From assembly GCA_030145195.1 (NCBI GenBank), contig JAQYVY010000010.1, forward strand, positions 16,975-80,974: a stretch of DNA of 64,000 nucleotides, given 5' to 3'. Below are positions 55,351 to 62,947 of the stretch, in pieces. Within the stretch, counting starts at the first letter, position 1. The number at the start of each line of letters is the position of its first letter. Position numbers and translations under genes: made by a program. Source of the DNA: Desulfuromonadales bacterium (GTDB taxonomy: Bacteria > Desulfobacterota > Desulfuromonadia > Desulfuromonadales > BM103). Below the pieces are notes generated by a model. That model searched no databases. It saw nothing but the letters and a program-made list of their open reading frames with translations, and was not told where the DNA came from.

Positions 55351-55522
55351 ACGACGCTTTTAACGCAAAGGCGCAAAGAACGCAGAGAAAGACGCTTGCG
55401 TTCATTTCGTGGGCTTGAAAACCACACGTAAAAACTCAACACCAACAGAGCCGCAAAGGGCAGCCACAGCGCATACCCTTTGCGGCTCTGTTTCTGCCAC
55501 GGGGTCTTTGCGTTCATTGGCC
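55351..55522. repeat. Interspersed repeat, AACGCAAAGGCGCAAAG class
   Basis: Left part AACGCAAAGGCGCAAAGAAC continuing to GCAGAG (from 55362), and right part GGGGTCTTTGCGTTCATTGG (from 55501) form degenerate inverted arms. It belongs to the same family as the elements at 18519 and 19451. The 245-bp gap between the peptidase and threonine aldolase genes is almost entirely this element plus the nested hairpin at 55445. Confidence 0.6.
55445..55491. terminator. 16-bp perfect hairpin after the peptidase gene
   Basis: ACAGAGCCGCAAAGGG (55445-55460) pairs perfectly with CCCTTTGCGGCTCTGT (55476-55491) across a 15-nt loop. Only a short T tract follows on the plus strand. It is a probable terminator for the M16C gene, or the core of the surrounding repeat. 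Confidence 0.65.
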
Positions 55523-55586
55523 GTTTTGGTTATAGTCGAACGAGTACACGCGCGAACAGACAACAGACGAACTTGAGAGACATAAA

Positions 55587-56630
55587 ATGACGACCAGCCC
55601 ACCCAAAAACCAGTTCGCCAGCGATAACTACGCCGGGGTCTGTCCGGAAGCCTGGCAGGCCCTGCAAGAAGCCAACAGCGGTTACGCCACCAGCTACGGC
55701 GATGACCCATGGACCGCCAGAGCCTGCAACGCCTTGCGCGATTTTTTCGAAACCGACTGCGAAGTCTTTTTCGTCTTTAACGGTACCGCCGCCAACTCAC
55801 TCTCTTTGGCATCGCTTTGCCAATCGTACCACTCGGTGATCTGCCACCATACGGCACACATCGAAACCGACGAATGCGGCTCGGGAGAGTTCTTCTCCAA
55901 CGGCACCAAAATACTGACGGTCGGTGGAGCAGACGGCAAGGTGGACCTGGCTGAGGTTGAACTTACGGTCACGAAGCGCAGCGACATTCACTACCCAAAA
56001 CCGAAAGTGCTGTCGCTCACCCAGGCGACTGAGCTTGGAACGCTATACACCGCCGATGAGCTGGTGGCGATTCATGACTTGAGCAAGCGTCTTGGCCTGA
56101 AGCTACACATGGACGGAGCCCGCTTCGCCAACGCGGTGGCCGCGCTCAAGGTCGCGCCCAAAGAGCTGACTTGGCGCGCCGGAGTTGATGTCCTGACCTT
56201 TGGCGGCACCAAGAACGGCATGCCGGTCGGCGAAGCAGTGGTCTTCTTTGACCGCAAGCTCGCCTACGAATTTGACTATCGGTGCAAACAAGCGGGACAG
56301 CTCGCCTCAAAGATGCGCTTTTTGGCGGCACCCTGGGTCGGTCTGCTTGAGAATCAGGCGTTGCTGCGCCATGCCGACCACGCCAACCGCTGCGCCCAGA
56401 AACTGGCGGCGGCGGTAAAAGAACTCTCGGGGGTAAAACTCGTCCACCCTGCCGAAGCCAACGCCGTCTTTGTGGAACTACCCGTAAAGGTGATCACAGC
56501 GCTGCGTGCCCAGGGCTGGGTCTTCTACACCTTTATCGGCTCAGGCCACTGCCGGTTCATGTGCTCCTGGTCAACCAGCGAAGAGGATATCGCTTTACTG
56601 GTCGCCGCGATCAAACAGGCTCTTTGCTGA
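55587..56630 (+). CDS. Low-specificity threonine aldolase family protein
   Basis: 347 residues, fold type I PLP enzyme of the beta-eliminating lyase group (cleaves threonine/allo-threonine to glycine and acetaldehyde). FASDNYAGVCPEAWQAL, the DDPWT segment, VFFVFNGTAANSLSLA, the HIETDECG motif, LHMDGARFANAVAAL (Asp contacting PLP) and TFGGTKNGMPVGEAVVF (Schiff-base lysine) are all present. The MxCSW(S/A)T ending (RFMCSWSTSEEDI) is also typical. The srkA-like gene follows after 31 bp, probably in the same transcript. Confidence 0.92.
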   Translation: MTTSPPKNQFASDNYAGVCPEAWQALQEANSGYATSYGDDPWTARACNALRDFFETDCEVFFVFNGTAANSLSLASLCQSYHSVICHHTAHIETDECGSGEFFSNGTKILTVGGADGKVDLAEVELTVTKRSDIHYPKPKVLSLTQATELGTLYTADELVAIHDLSKRLGLKLHMDGARFANAVAALKVAPKELTWRAGVDVLTFGGTKNGMPVGEAVVFFDRKLAYEFDYRCKQAGQLASKMRFLAAPWVGLLENQALLRHADHANRCAQKLAAAVKELSGVKLVHPAEANAVFVELPVKVITALRAQGWVFYTFIGSGHCRFMCSWSTSEEDIALLVAAIKQALC

Positions 56631-56661
56631 AACCCACTTGAGACAACCAGGATACCCAACG

Positions 56662-57651
56662 ATGCCAGACCAGGCCAAAAAGCACTTCGAAGCCCTCACC
56701 CCCAGCTTCATCATGGATGCCATCGAGAGTCAGGGTTATCTCTGCGATTGTCGCACCTTTGCCCTCAACAGCTACGAGAACCGGGTCTACCAGATCGGGA
56801 TCGAAGACAGCGAGCCGCTGATCGCCAAGTTCTATCGGCCAGAACGCTGGAGCGACGCACAGATCCTTGAGGAGCATCAGTTTTGTTTCGAGTTGGTTGA
56901 GCAGGAGCTGCCGGTGGTAGCACCATTGGTCAACGCACAGAACGAAAGCCTGTGCCATTACAACGGCTTCCGCTTTACGCTGTATCCGCGCCAGGGCGGG
57001 CATGCCCCAGAATTCGACAATCTCGACAACTTGCTGATTATGGGCCGCACCATCGGACGCCTGCATGCCATCGGCGCCATTCGGCCTTTTGAGCACCGGC
57101 CGCGACTCGACTGCGCCACCTTTGGCCACGACTCGGTCGCCCTGATCAGTGAAAGCTTTATCATCCCCGAGTACAAGGCCAACTACGACGCCTTGAGCCA
57201 CGACCTGCTGCAATCTCTCGACGAGATTATCGACCAGGCGACCGACACCCCATACATTCGCACCCACGGCGACTGCCATGCCGGCAACGTGCTGTGGCGC
57301 GGCGAAGCCCCCCACTTTGTCGATTTCGATGATGCCCGCAGCGCCCCGGCGATTCAGGATCTCTGGATGATGCTCTCCGGTGATCGCTCACGGCAGCTGG
57401 CGCAACTCGCAGAAATTGTCGAAGGCTACAACGAATTTTACGATTTCCGCCCGGCCGAACTGCGGCTGATCGAAGCCTTGCGCACCCTGCGCATCCTGCA
57501 CTACAGCGCCTGGCTAGCCAGACGCTGGGACGACCCTGCCTTCCCGCACCACTTTCCTTGGTTCAACACGATCAATTATTGGGGGGAGCATATTCTGCAA
57601 TTGCGCGAACAAATTGCGGCGCTGAATGAACCTATTCTTCAGGTGTTATAA
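56662..57651 (+). CDS. srkA: Stress response kinase A (YihE/SrkA-like Ser/Thr kinase)
   Basis: 329 residues with an APH/choline-kinase-like fold: IAKFYRPERWSDAQILEEHQF (ATP lysine region), the Brenner catalytic loop THGDCHAGNVLW and the metal-binding FVDFDDARSAPAIQDLWMML. The length and these motifs match SrkA, a cytoplasmic kinase implicated in resistance to envelope and redox stress. The ATG at 56662 (MPDQAKKHFEALTP) is chosen because the frame upstream overlaps the aldolase gene. Confidence 0.93.
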   Translation: MPDQAKKHFEALTPSFIMDAIESQGYLCDCRTFALNSYENRVYQIGIEDSEPLIAKFYRPERWSDAQILEEHQFCFELVEQELPVVAPLVNAQNESLCHYNGFRFTLYPRQGGHAPEFDNLDNLLIMGRTIGRLHAIGAIRPFEHRPRLDCATFGHDSVALISESFIIPEYKANYDALSHDLLQSLDEIIDQATDTPYIRTHGDCHAGNVLWRGEAPHFVDFDDARSAPAIQDLWMMLSGDRSRQLAQLAEIVEGYNEFYDFRPAELRLIEALRTLRILHYSAWLARRWDDPAFPHHFPWFNTINYWGEHILQLREQIAALNEPILQVL

Positions 57652-57765
57652 GCGCCGCGAAATCGTCATCTTGGGGAAAGACTCTGTTTCTACCATTCCC
57701 GCCAATCATGACATTTCGTCACATAACCTTTCAGCAAAAACCGGGCTGTCGCAGCGTCTCGGGCG

Positions 57766-58113
57766 TCAGCCCCAGAAACAGCAATACTCGTCATTATCTA
57801 CCACCGTCAAAAACTCTTCGATCGTTTTTGTTTCTGGGGTTGGTTCGTAGCTGTGCCATTTCAAATCAGCACGATGCCAATAAAGTTTCCAGGAATTTGT
57901 TTTTTTTACGTAGGTAGCTTTTGCAACGGGTGATTCAACTTTTTCACCGGGTTGTTTCCATATTTCTCTGATTTCAAAAATGATAACGCTTTGTTTTTCG
58001 AATCGAAAATCAAGATCAACTTGATTGCGAACGTGTGCAGGAGGTCGGCGCTTTTCAACAAATTGACTGACTATCTTTTCATATCTCTTTTGTTCAAACT
58101 CACTGATTGGCAT
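57766..58113 (-). CDS. DUF3024-like protein
   Basis: 115 residues. The pattern VDLDFRFEKQSVIIFEIREIWKQPGEK..SPVAKATYVKKTNSWKLYWHRADLKWHSYEP matches what I recall of DUF3024: small cytoplasmic proteins of unknown function, aromatic-rich in the second half. There is no signal or membrane segment. It lies 5 bp after the gene at 58119 in the same direction and is followed, convergently, by srkA. Base composition is lower in GC than the genes to the left, marking the start of the accessory region. Confidence 0.75.
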   Translation of the reverse strand: MPISEFEQKRYEKIVSQFVEKRRPPAHVRNQVDLDFRFEKQSVIIFEIREIWKQPGEKVESPVAKATYVKKTNSWKLYWHRADLKWHSYEPTPETKTIEEFLTVVDNDEYCCFWG

Positions 58114-58118
58114 AATCG

Positions 58119-58538
58119 TCAGGACTCTTCCTCGGCAGCACGCTTCAATTTAAACCCAATCCTAACAGGCTCTTCACCACGTTTTTTTATTGCAACGAGA
58201 AAAACACTGAGTTGCGATAGATGTTGAACCAGTTGGAGCTTTTCCCCGTCTGCGTTGCTCCCGGAAAAATAGATCATATGAGGGTCATAATAGCCGACAT
58301 CCTGGAGACAAAGGGTGACTTCAGAAGCAAAAGAGACCAGGCGAACACCAACCTCGTGGGCATCGCCCAGACTCTTCTCAAAGTGAAATATACATTCAAT
58401 AAATTTCAGATAAGTCCATTTCGCAGGATTCGTCTGAGACAGGTGTGGTGCTATTATCCCGGAGTTGTAGGGCGTGATGAAATCAGGAGACTTCGGGGAA
58501 GACGTGTGAGCCCTGTAGTTCGCAGGGTACTCGGACAT
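58119..58538 (-). CDS. Conserved-looking protein of unknown function
   Basis: 139 residues from the ATG at 58538, which has AGGAG about 8 bp upstream. The N-terminal ~45 residues look disordered (TSSPKSPDFITPYNSG). The rest reads as a compact domain: FIECIFHFEKSLGDAHEVGVRLVSFASEVTLCLQDVGYYDPHMIYFSGSNADGEKLQLVQHLSQLSVFLVAIKK, ending in PVRIGFKL. I do not recognise it securely; it may belong to a DUF seen in small two-gene units. It is coupled with the DUF3024-like gene by a 5-bp gap. Confidence 0.7.
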   Translation of the reverse strand: MSEYPANYRAHTSSPKSPDFITPYNSGIIAPHLSQTNPAKWTYLKFIECIFHFEKSLGDAHEVGVRLVSFASEVTLCLQDVGYYDPHMIYFSGSNADGEKLQLVQHLSQLSVFLVAIKKRGEEPVRIGFKLKRAAEEES

Positions 58539-58684
58539 TGGAAACTCCTCTTGGGTCAAGCACAATGACGGGCAAGGTGAGAATAACTGTTTGCTTTATT
58601 GACGATTTATTACAATACGCTGATTCCCCACCAAATTCAAGTTGATGCCACCAGGAGAAAAGCCTCTAGACACGAATAAGGGCG

Positions 58685-59122
58685 TCAAATCTTTACTTTT
58701 GACAACTTACCCTCAGGCCGCTGCATCATCTCTGCAAGTACGCGGTCTTTGCTAACACGTGTCCGAAGCCGTTTACGTTCTTGGCTTACCGCACTGTAGT
58801 CGACACCGAACAGCGCGCCGATCTCCGGCCCCCTGATTCCGCCATGCCGGTACAGTAGATCTAGCGTCAACCGCCGAAGATCCCCTTTTTCAACTCTCAT
58901 TGCCTCAAGGCCTTTTCCTGTCTCCTCTTCTATCAGAGCGAGGATCGTTTCTTTCTGTTGATAGCCTTTGTTTTTGCCTACCGAGGGCTGCTCACGGGTT
59001 TCACTTCCCTCAAGAAAAGTCTCTTTTGCCAACAGCAACGACCAGTACGACGATTTCCTCTTCAATGATTTCGTAAACCATTCCGGATCGTACGGAGGCG
59101 CTGCTCCCTTACTTGTCAACAA
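58685..59122 (-). pseudogene. Remnant of a transposase-associated protein with DnaA-like C-terminal helix-turn-helix
   Basis: 145 codons from a TTG with no good ribosome site. The last 75 residues (ETGKGLEAMRVEKGDLRRLTLDLLYRHGGIRGPEIGALFGVDYSAVSQERKRLRTRV) look like the DnaA-domain-IV-type HTH found at the end of REP-associated tyrosine (Y1) transposases. The catalytic HUH and Tyr part is absent; the DNA upstream is instead the hip operator region. I read it as a truncated gene, cut by whatever brought in hipBA. A small free-standing regulator cannot be excluded. Confidence 0.45.
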
Positions 59123-59141
59123 TAAAGACTTGACCCCCTTA

Positions 59142-59240
59142 TATACCTAATTAGACATAAACACAGTTTACGCTTATTTAGACATAATTTGACTTTATAC
59201 CTAACTAGGCATATTCTCTATTTATGCTTAATTAGGCATA
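59142..59240 (+). promoter_or_regulatory. Four 18-bp palindromic operators at exact 27-bp spacing upstream of hipBA
   Basis: Sites at 59142-59159, 59169-59186, 59196-59213 and 59223-59240 share the palindrome TATRCYTAATTAGGCATA, with some changes. Each site begins exactly 27 bp after the previous one. The last site ends 34 bp before the hipB ATG. HipB-type antitoxins bind several palindromic operators and repress their own operon, so these are the probable HipB/HipAB binding sites. Confidence 0.85.
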
Positions 59241-59274
59241 AACGATAGGCGCGAAGAACATGGAGGACGTCATC

Positions 59275-59523
59275 ATGCAAAAAACCACTTCACCAAAGGC
59301 TTTGGGCCAAATACTAAAATCAACCAGGAAACAAAAGGGGCTAAATCAATACCAAGCCGGTAACCTTGTTGGGATTACGCAAGCAATGGTCTCTCGAATT
59401 GAAAGGGGCGAGTCAAACGCCCGTATCGATACCTTATTTCGACTGCTAGCAGCACTAGAAATGGAAATGATCGTAAGACCTCGCGAGAAAACGCCCAACC
59501 TAAGCGAAGGAGACAACTGGTAA
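59275..59523 (+). CDS. hipB: HipB-like antitoxin, XRE-type HTH
   Basis: 82 residues. LGQILKSTRKQKGLNQYQAGNLVGITQAMVSRIERGESNARIDTLFRLLAALEMEM is an HTH_3 domain filling most of the protein. The C-terminal tail (VRPREKTPNLSEGDNW) ends in Trp, like the HipA-contacting end of E. coli HipB. The ATG at 59275 follows GGAGG; the ATG at 59260 contains that site. Its stop abuts the hipA start (TAAATG). It neutralises HipA and represses the operon at the four upstream palindromes. Confidence 0.92.
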   Translation: MQKTTSPKALGQILKSTRKQKGLNQYQAGNLVGITQAMVSRIERGESNARIDTLFRLLAALEMEMIVRPREKTPNLSEGDNW

Positions 59524-60825
59524 ATGGGTCGCAAACGTCAAAGATCAGAGCTGTTCGTATACATGAATGGCGAAAGAGTTGGCCTTCTCACACGAGCATC
59601 GTCCGGAAAACTGGAATTCCGATACGACGCTTCATGGCTAAACAGTAAATCGGGACGTCCTCTCTCGCTATCAATGACCCTAGCAATCCAGGTTTATTCT
59701 GGTGATGTTGTTGAAAATTACTTTGACAATCTCTTGCCAGACAGCCAGCCCATAAGGAACCGAATTCAAAAGCGATTTGGAGCCAGGTCAAACAGAGGTT
59801 TTGACCTTTTGTGGCACGTAGGTAGAGACTGTACCGGAGCAATACAGCTTTCCCCCGAAGACACTCAGACCGACATTCAAAAGATAGAATCCGAACATTT
59901 GAACGACGCTGAAATTGCCGAAACACTCAAAAGCTATAAGACTAAGCCTCTAGGCATGACTGAAGACAAAGAGTTTCGCATATCAGTGGCTGGGGCACAG
60001 GAAAAAACTGCGCTTTTGAAGCTCGGAGACGAATGGCATCGTCCATTAGGGACAACACCAACAAGCCACATCGTCAAACTCCCGATTGGTCGCATTGAAC
60101 ACGGCGACTTAGACCTGAGCGACAGTGTCGAAAACGAATGGATCTGCCACGCTATCCTAAAGGCGTACGACATCCCAGTTGCGAACACAGAAATGATAAC
60201 TTTCGAAAGTGTAAAAGCTTTAGTTGTTGAGCGCTTCGACCGTAGATGGGCAGAAGACAAGAAATGGCTTATTCGCCTTCCACAGGAGGACATGTGTCAG
60301 GCCCTGAATATTCCCCCAAGCCTCAAATACGAATCAGATGGAGGCCCTGGCATAGAAGAAATCATGAAATTACTAATAGGATCTGAGAATAGCCTAGAAG
60401 ACCGAAAAACATTTATGACCCAGGTCTTTCTTTTCTGGGTATTGGGGGCCACAGACGGACATGCGAAAAACTTCAGCATCTTCCTGTTGCGCAACGGAGC
60501 ATATCAACTCACCCCTGCTTATGATGTCATCTCGGCCTACGCCATTCTCAAGAGCAAGAAAGAGATTTCCATGGCAATGTCCGTTCGGGGCAAACGCCGT
60601 CATCGTAAGTGGGATGGAATTTTCGAAAGGCACTGGCTATCTACAGCGAAAAAGTGCAACTTACCGGAAAAAGAAATGACTCAGATTATGGACAGGATCA
60701 TTGGCGACATGAACAGGGTGATTGATGACGTTGGCAGCAAGCTACCGGAAGGATTTCCCGATAAAGTTGCCACCCCGATTTTTAATGGCATGAAAAGCGC
60801 GAAAGATCGTATGGGCCAAAGCTGA
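59524..60825 (+). CDS. hipA: HipA toxin, serine/threonine kinase
   Basis: 433 residues, close to E. coli HipA. It has an N-terminal subdomain with RPLSLSMTLAIQVYSGDVVENYFDNLLPD, the autophosphorylation loop FRISVAGAQEKTALL (Ser154), VERFDRRW, RLPQEDMCQALN, and the catalytic site GATDGHAKNFSIF (Asp311, Asn316) with the metal-binding AYDVISA (Asp334). All key residues are intact. HipA phosphorylates glutamyl-tRNA synthetase, causing growth arrest and persistence (known for E. coli). The gene is followed by a strong hairpin. Confidence 0.95.
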   Translation: MGRKRQRSELFVYMNGERVGLLTRASSGKLEFRYDASWLNSKSGRPLSLSMTLAIQVYSGDVVENYFDNLLPDSQPIRNRIQKRFGARSNRGFDLLWHVGRDCTGAIQLSPEDTQTDIQKIESEHLNDAEIAETLKSYKTKPLGMTEDKEFRISVAGAQEKTALLKLGDEWHRPLGTTPTSHIVKLPIGRIEHGDLDLSDSVENEWICHAILKAYDIPVANTEMITFESVKALVVERFDRRWAEDKKWLIRLPQEDMCQALNIPPSLKYESDGGPGIEEIMKLLIGSENSLEDRKTFMTQVFLFWVLGATDGHAKNFSIFLLRNGAYQLTPAYDVISAYAILKSKKEISMAMSVRGKRRHRKWDGIFERHWLSTAKKCNLPEKEMTQIMDRIIGDMNRVIDDVGSKLPEGFPDKVATPIFNGMKSAKDRMGQS

Positions 60826-60843
60826 TCACAAAAAGCATAGGAA

Positions 60844-60873
60844 ACGTTGGTAACTTACATAAGTTACCAACGT
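60844..60873 (+). terminator. 13-bp perfect hairpin after hipA
   Basis: ACGTTGGTAACTT and AAGTTACCAACGT pair perfectly around ACAT, followed by CCTTATTT. It lies 18 bp after the hipA stop and could also stop leftward transcripts from the 80-residue gene at 60901. Confidence 0.75.
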
Positions 60874-60900
60874 CCTTATTTGGCCCCCCTTATAGCTGGC

Positions 60901-61143
60901 TCACTCTTGCAGATAATCGAATCCTGGGACGACGGTAAAAGCCTCTACCCCCTCAGTTTTTATGGCCTCAAGTCCTTCCATGATGGCTTCATGAGCCGAG
61001 GGAAAGAACTCTGTCCAATTTGAACTGACCCCCAATGTGTTGAGTACTGAAAGCGCCCACTCTCTCTCGCCGAGCCGAGTGGCAACAATCTCCAGCCTAA
61101 CACCATCCATAACGACGGATTGTATCCGTTCCTTTTCATACAT
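60901..61143 (-). CDS. Small protein of unknown function (possible cassette gene)
   Basis: 80 residues: MYEKERIQSVVMDGVRLEIVATRLGEREWALSVLNTLGVSSNWTEFFPSAHEAIMEGLEAIKTEGVEAF. It is an alpha/beta-type small domain with no membrane segment or known motif. GGGGGGGA lies 4-5 bp before the ATG, a strong ribosome site. It points left like the genes to its right and lies just beyond the putative attC at 61232-61337, as the next cassette would. Confidence 0.65.
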   Translation of the reverse strand: MYEKERIQSVVMDGVRLEIVATRLGEREWALSVLNTLGVSSNWTEFFPSAHEAIMEGLEAIKTEGVEAFTVVPGFDYLQE

Positions 61144-61231
61144 AAGTCCCCCCCATGGTGTGTTCGTGCCTCAGTTGAACAATAAATGGCAAACATAATA
61201 TACAACCCAAATAAAAGTTGTATTTTTCGAA

Positions 61232-61337
61232 GGCTAACGTTTTTGAATTGAGCTACCAGCAGTGCAGATACAGGCCTGTAGAATGTTTTACGCGAACCAC
61301 CCCTGCTTAAAATGTCAGCTCGTGGGATTGGTTATGC
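61232..61337 (-). other. Putative integron attC site A (3' of higA)
   Basis: Read on the minus strand, GCATAAC (61337-61331), a 9-nt gap, GAGCT, a central region, AGCTC and then GTTAGCC (61238-61232). This is the R''-L''-L'-R' order of attC, with complementary GAGCT/AGCTC L boxes and a 106-bp length in the normal range. The GCATAAC box begins at the higA stop codon, the usual cassette arrangement. Confidence 0.6.
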
Positions 61338-61646
61338 AGCAACCAAAGGCTTGATCCGAGCAACTTGGTCCCTAACCGATTCTGATGCGACCCAAAGATC
61401 AACAGCAAGCTGCGCGTTTAACCAAAATTCTGGAGAGTTGCCAAACAAACGACCAAGCCTCAACGCCATTTCCGGGCTAACCGCCCGACGCTCACGTAAC
61501 AACTCATTGACTGACTGGCGGGAGACACCAAGCTGCCTCGCTAGGCCAGCCACGGTCAGACCATAATCGGTGATAAAATCTTCGCGCAGCATTTCTCCGG
61601 GATGAGTCGGTTTACGTTGCATCCTTGCAGTATTCGGAATAGTCAT
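61332..61646 (-). CDS. higA: HigA-like antitoxin
   Basis: 104 residues. KPTHPGEMLREDFITDYGLTVAGLARQLGVSRQSVNELLRERRAVSPEMALRLGRLFGNSPEFWLNAQLAVDLW is the HigA/VapI HTH with its typical PGEmLre-start and NSPEFWLNLQ-like core. It binds the HigB toxin and represses the operon. The ATG at 61646 is chosen for its AGGAG at 6 bp; another ATG lies 6 bp upstream. The gene follows higB by 15 bp, the characteristic toxin-first order. Confidence 0.93.
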   Translation of the reverse strand: MTIPNTARMQRKPTHPGEMLREDFITDYGLTVAGLARQLGVSRQSVNELLRERRAVSPEMALRLGRLFGNSPEFWLNAQLAVDLWVASESVRDQVARIKPLVAA

Positions 61647-61661
61647 AATCATCTCCTCACC

Positions 61662-61943
61662 TCAATGGTAGTCACAGACTTCGACCTCGTAAGCATCGCC
61701 GTCAACAAACCGAAAGCAAATACGCCATTGGTCATTTATGGATATAGCGTATTGCCCTTTCCGCTCGCCTGAAAGCGCATGGAGCCGATTACCTGGGGGG
61801 ACTTTTAAATCGTCCAGTTGCGTCGCCAAGTGAATGTATTCAAGCTTTCTGGCTGCTCTTGAGGCAACATCAGGAGCAAATTTCTTTGCTTTCCCTTTAG
61901 TATAAAGCTCATGAGTGCGCTTATCTGTGAACGTTTTGATCAT
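61662..61943 (-). CDS. higB: HigB toxin, RelE-superfamily mRNA interferase
   Basis: 93 residues. MIKTFTDKRTHELYTKGKAKKFAPDVASRAARKLEYIHLATQLDDLKVPPGNRLHALSGERKGQYAISINDQWRICFRFVDGDAYEVEVCDYH matches HigB along its whole length, with the Lys/Arg/His-rich active face and the WRICFRF strand intact. It cleaves ribosome-bound mRNA. The ATG at 61943 lies 7 bp after a TACACT -10, so the message may be leaderless. The 19 codons upstream in frame run through the promoter and are not used. Confidence 0.93.
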   Translation of the reverse strand: MIKTFTDKRTHELYTKGKAKKFAPDVASRAARKLEYIHLATQLDDLKVPPGNRLHALSGERKGQYAISINDQWRICFRFVDGDAYEVEVCDYH

Positions 61944-61950
61944 GGTGAAA

Positions 61951-61979
61951 AGTGTACCGTGTCTCGTGACACTTGTCAA
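61951..61979 (-). promoter_or_regulatory. higBA promoter with internal operator
   Basis: Minus strand: TTGACA (61974-61979), a 17-bp spacer, TACACT (61951-61956). The spacer holds the inverted repeat GTGTC-ACGA-GACAC (61959-61972), a probable HigA operator blocking RNA polymerase. Transcription should start within a base or two of the higB ATG. Confidence 0.85.
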
Positions 61980-61996
61980 TATCTGAGAGACAAGCT

Positions 61997-62113
61997 GCAT
62001 AACGGTTCGCGATAAGCGGTGGCGACGAGAAGAAACGGCCTACTACCGCAATTTGATTTTGCTTTTCGGGAAGCACCCAGCTATTTTCCATCCGCTTGAT
62101 TTGCTTGTTATGT
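61997..62113 (-). other. Putative integron attC site B
   Basis: Minus strand: ACATAAC (62113-62107), 9-nt gap, AAGCGG (62097-62092), a central region, CCGCTT (62019-62014), a gap, GTTATGC (62003-61997). The L boxes extend as GCGG-A-TGG against CCA-CCGC, which leaves one unpaired base, a known feature of attC folding. 117 bp long, beginning 7 bp after the stop of the 166-residue gene and ending 54 bp before higB. Confidence 0.7.
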
Positions 62114-62120
62114 GTCTTTT

Positions 62121-62621
62121 TTAGTAAAAGAAACCTTCAGGTTTGCTGGAAAGTTCTTTTGACCACGCCTCACTTAGAATGGCGGAAAAACGGTTTAATG
62201 CCTTACTTGTGCGAGGACAAACGTATTTGTAATTTGAAATTTCATAACGAGGGGCATCTGGCGAAACAATAGATTTTAAGGCAACTGCAAGGTCGTCGAG
62301 TTTTGATTGTTCGCCTAATTTGACGTCGATTTCGAGACGAGACTGGTGCGATGGTGTTTTGATTTCACAGTCATTTTTTTTGAGCCAAGATTCCACTTTT
62401 GCGTCCTCTGGCACATTGCCGAGTAGGGTGATCGCGATGTGTTGGTTCGATTTGACTTCGGCGAAGATCATACAGAAATAAGAGTACAGTTTACCGTTTG
62501 ATCCAACGTCTGAGTCTGAACGATCATCAATGATGAAACGGTTACTCTTTGCGATACTTTTAATTCGTTTGTCAGCAAAACCACCATATGATTCGAATAG
62601 TATTTTCTTTAATTCATTCAT
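62121..62621 (-). CDS. Protein of unknown function (possible cassette gene)
   Basis: 166 residues from the ATG at 62621 (MNELKKILFESYGGFADKRIKSIAKSNRFIIDDRSDSDVG). Mixed alpha/beta composition, three cysteines, no membrane segment or signal. The body (YSYFCMIFAEVKSNQHIAITLLGNVPEDAKVESWLKK, SRLEIDVKLGEQSKLDDLAVALKSIV) alternates strands and helices, with a tyrosine-rich C-terminal part (YEISNYKYVCPRTSKALNRF). I do not recognise it. It is low in GC relative to core genes and sits between two attC-like sequences, so it is probably the single gene of a cassette. Confidence 0.7.
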   Translation of the reverse strand: MNELKKILFESYGGFADKRIKSIAKSNRFIIDDRSDSDVGSNGKLYSYFCMIFAEVKSNQHIAITLLGNVPEDAKVESWLKKNDCEIKTPSHQSRLEIDVKLGEQSKLDDLAVALKSIVSPDAPRYEISNYKYVCPRTSKALNRFSAILSEAWSKELSSKPEGFFY

Positions 62622-62637
62622 CTTTATCTTTCTTGTC

Positions 62638-62681
62638 ACATAACGCCAGGAACGCCGTCCCATTTCATTCCTTTGTTATGT
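62638..62681 (-). other. Short putative attC-like site C
   Basis: Minus strand: ACATAAC (62681-62675), AGGAA (62672-62668), a short centre, TTCCT (62652-62648), GTTATGT (62644-62638). The outer boxes are perfectly complementary (CACATAAC/GTTATGTG). At 44 bp it is shorter than known attC sites, so it may be a reduced or degenerate copy. Confidence 0.5.
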
Positions 62682-62698
62682 GTCGATTTATGTAACTA

Positions 62699-62947
62699 CT
62701 AGACATCTGATGTAATTTCGATGAGTACAAATGGTGATGAGTGTTCTGACTTTCCAAATTTTAGTGAGGGTTTTCCTATGCCATCGTCTCGCCTGTTTGA
62801 TTCTGCTTCGGTTTCAGAGATGTCTAAAAGCTCGAATATCTGGATTGGGCCACCCTCCGATCTCAGGCCTTCATCCTCGCAATAACAGGCAATAGATTTC
62901 TCTGGATCAAATTGTTGGAGTTTCGTAATAAGATCTTTGATTTTCAT
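62699..62947 (-). CDS. Small acidic protein of unknown function (possible cassette gene)
   Basis: 82 residues: MKIKDLITKLQQFDPEKSIACYCEDEGLRSEGGPIQIFELLDISETEAESNRRDDGIGKPSLKFGKSEHSSPFVLIEITSDV. The opening KDLITKLQQFDPE recalls a widespread class of short phage and mobile-element proteins of unknown role. It is strongly acidic, without membrane segment. AGGAG lies about 6 bp before the ATG. An IS3-family end lies 38 bp upstream, so the original promoter or attC on that side may have been displaced by the insertion. Confidence 0.7.
   Translation of the reverse strand: MKIKDLITKLQQFDPEKSIACYCEDEGLRSEGGPIQIFELLDISETEAESNRRDDGIGKPSLKFGKSEHSSPFVLIEITSDV

Noticed and set aside
60844..60873. Perfect hairpin considered as another attC site
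   Set aside because: It is a simple 30-bp palindrome without separate R and L boxes and is better explained as the hipA terminator.
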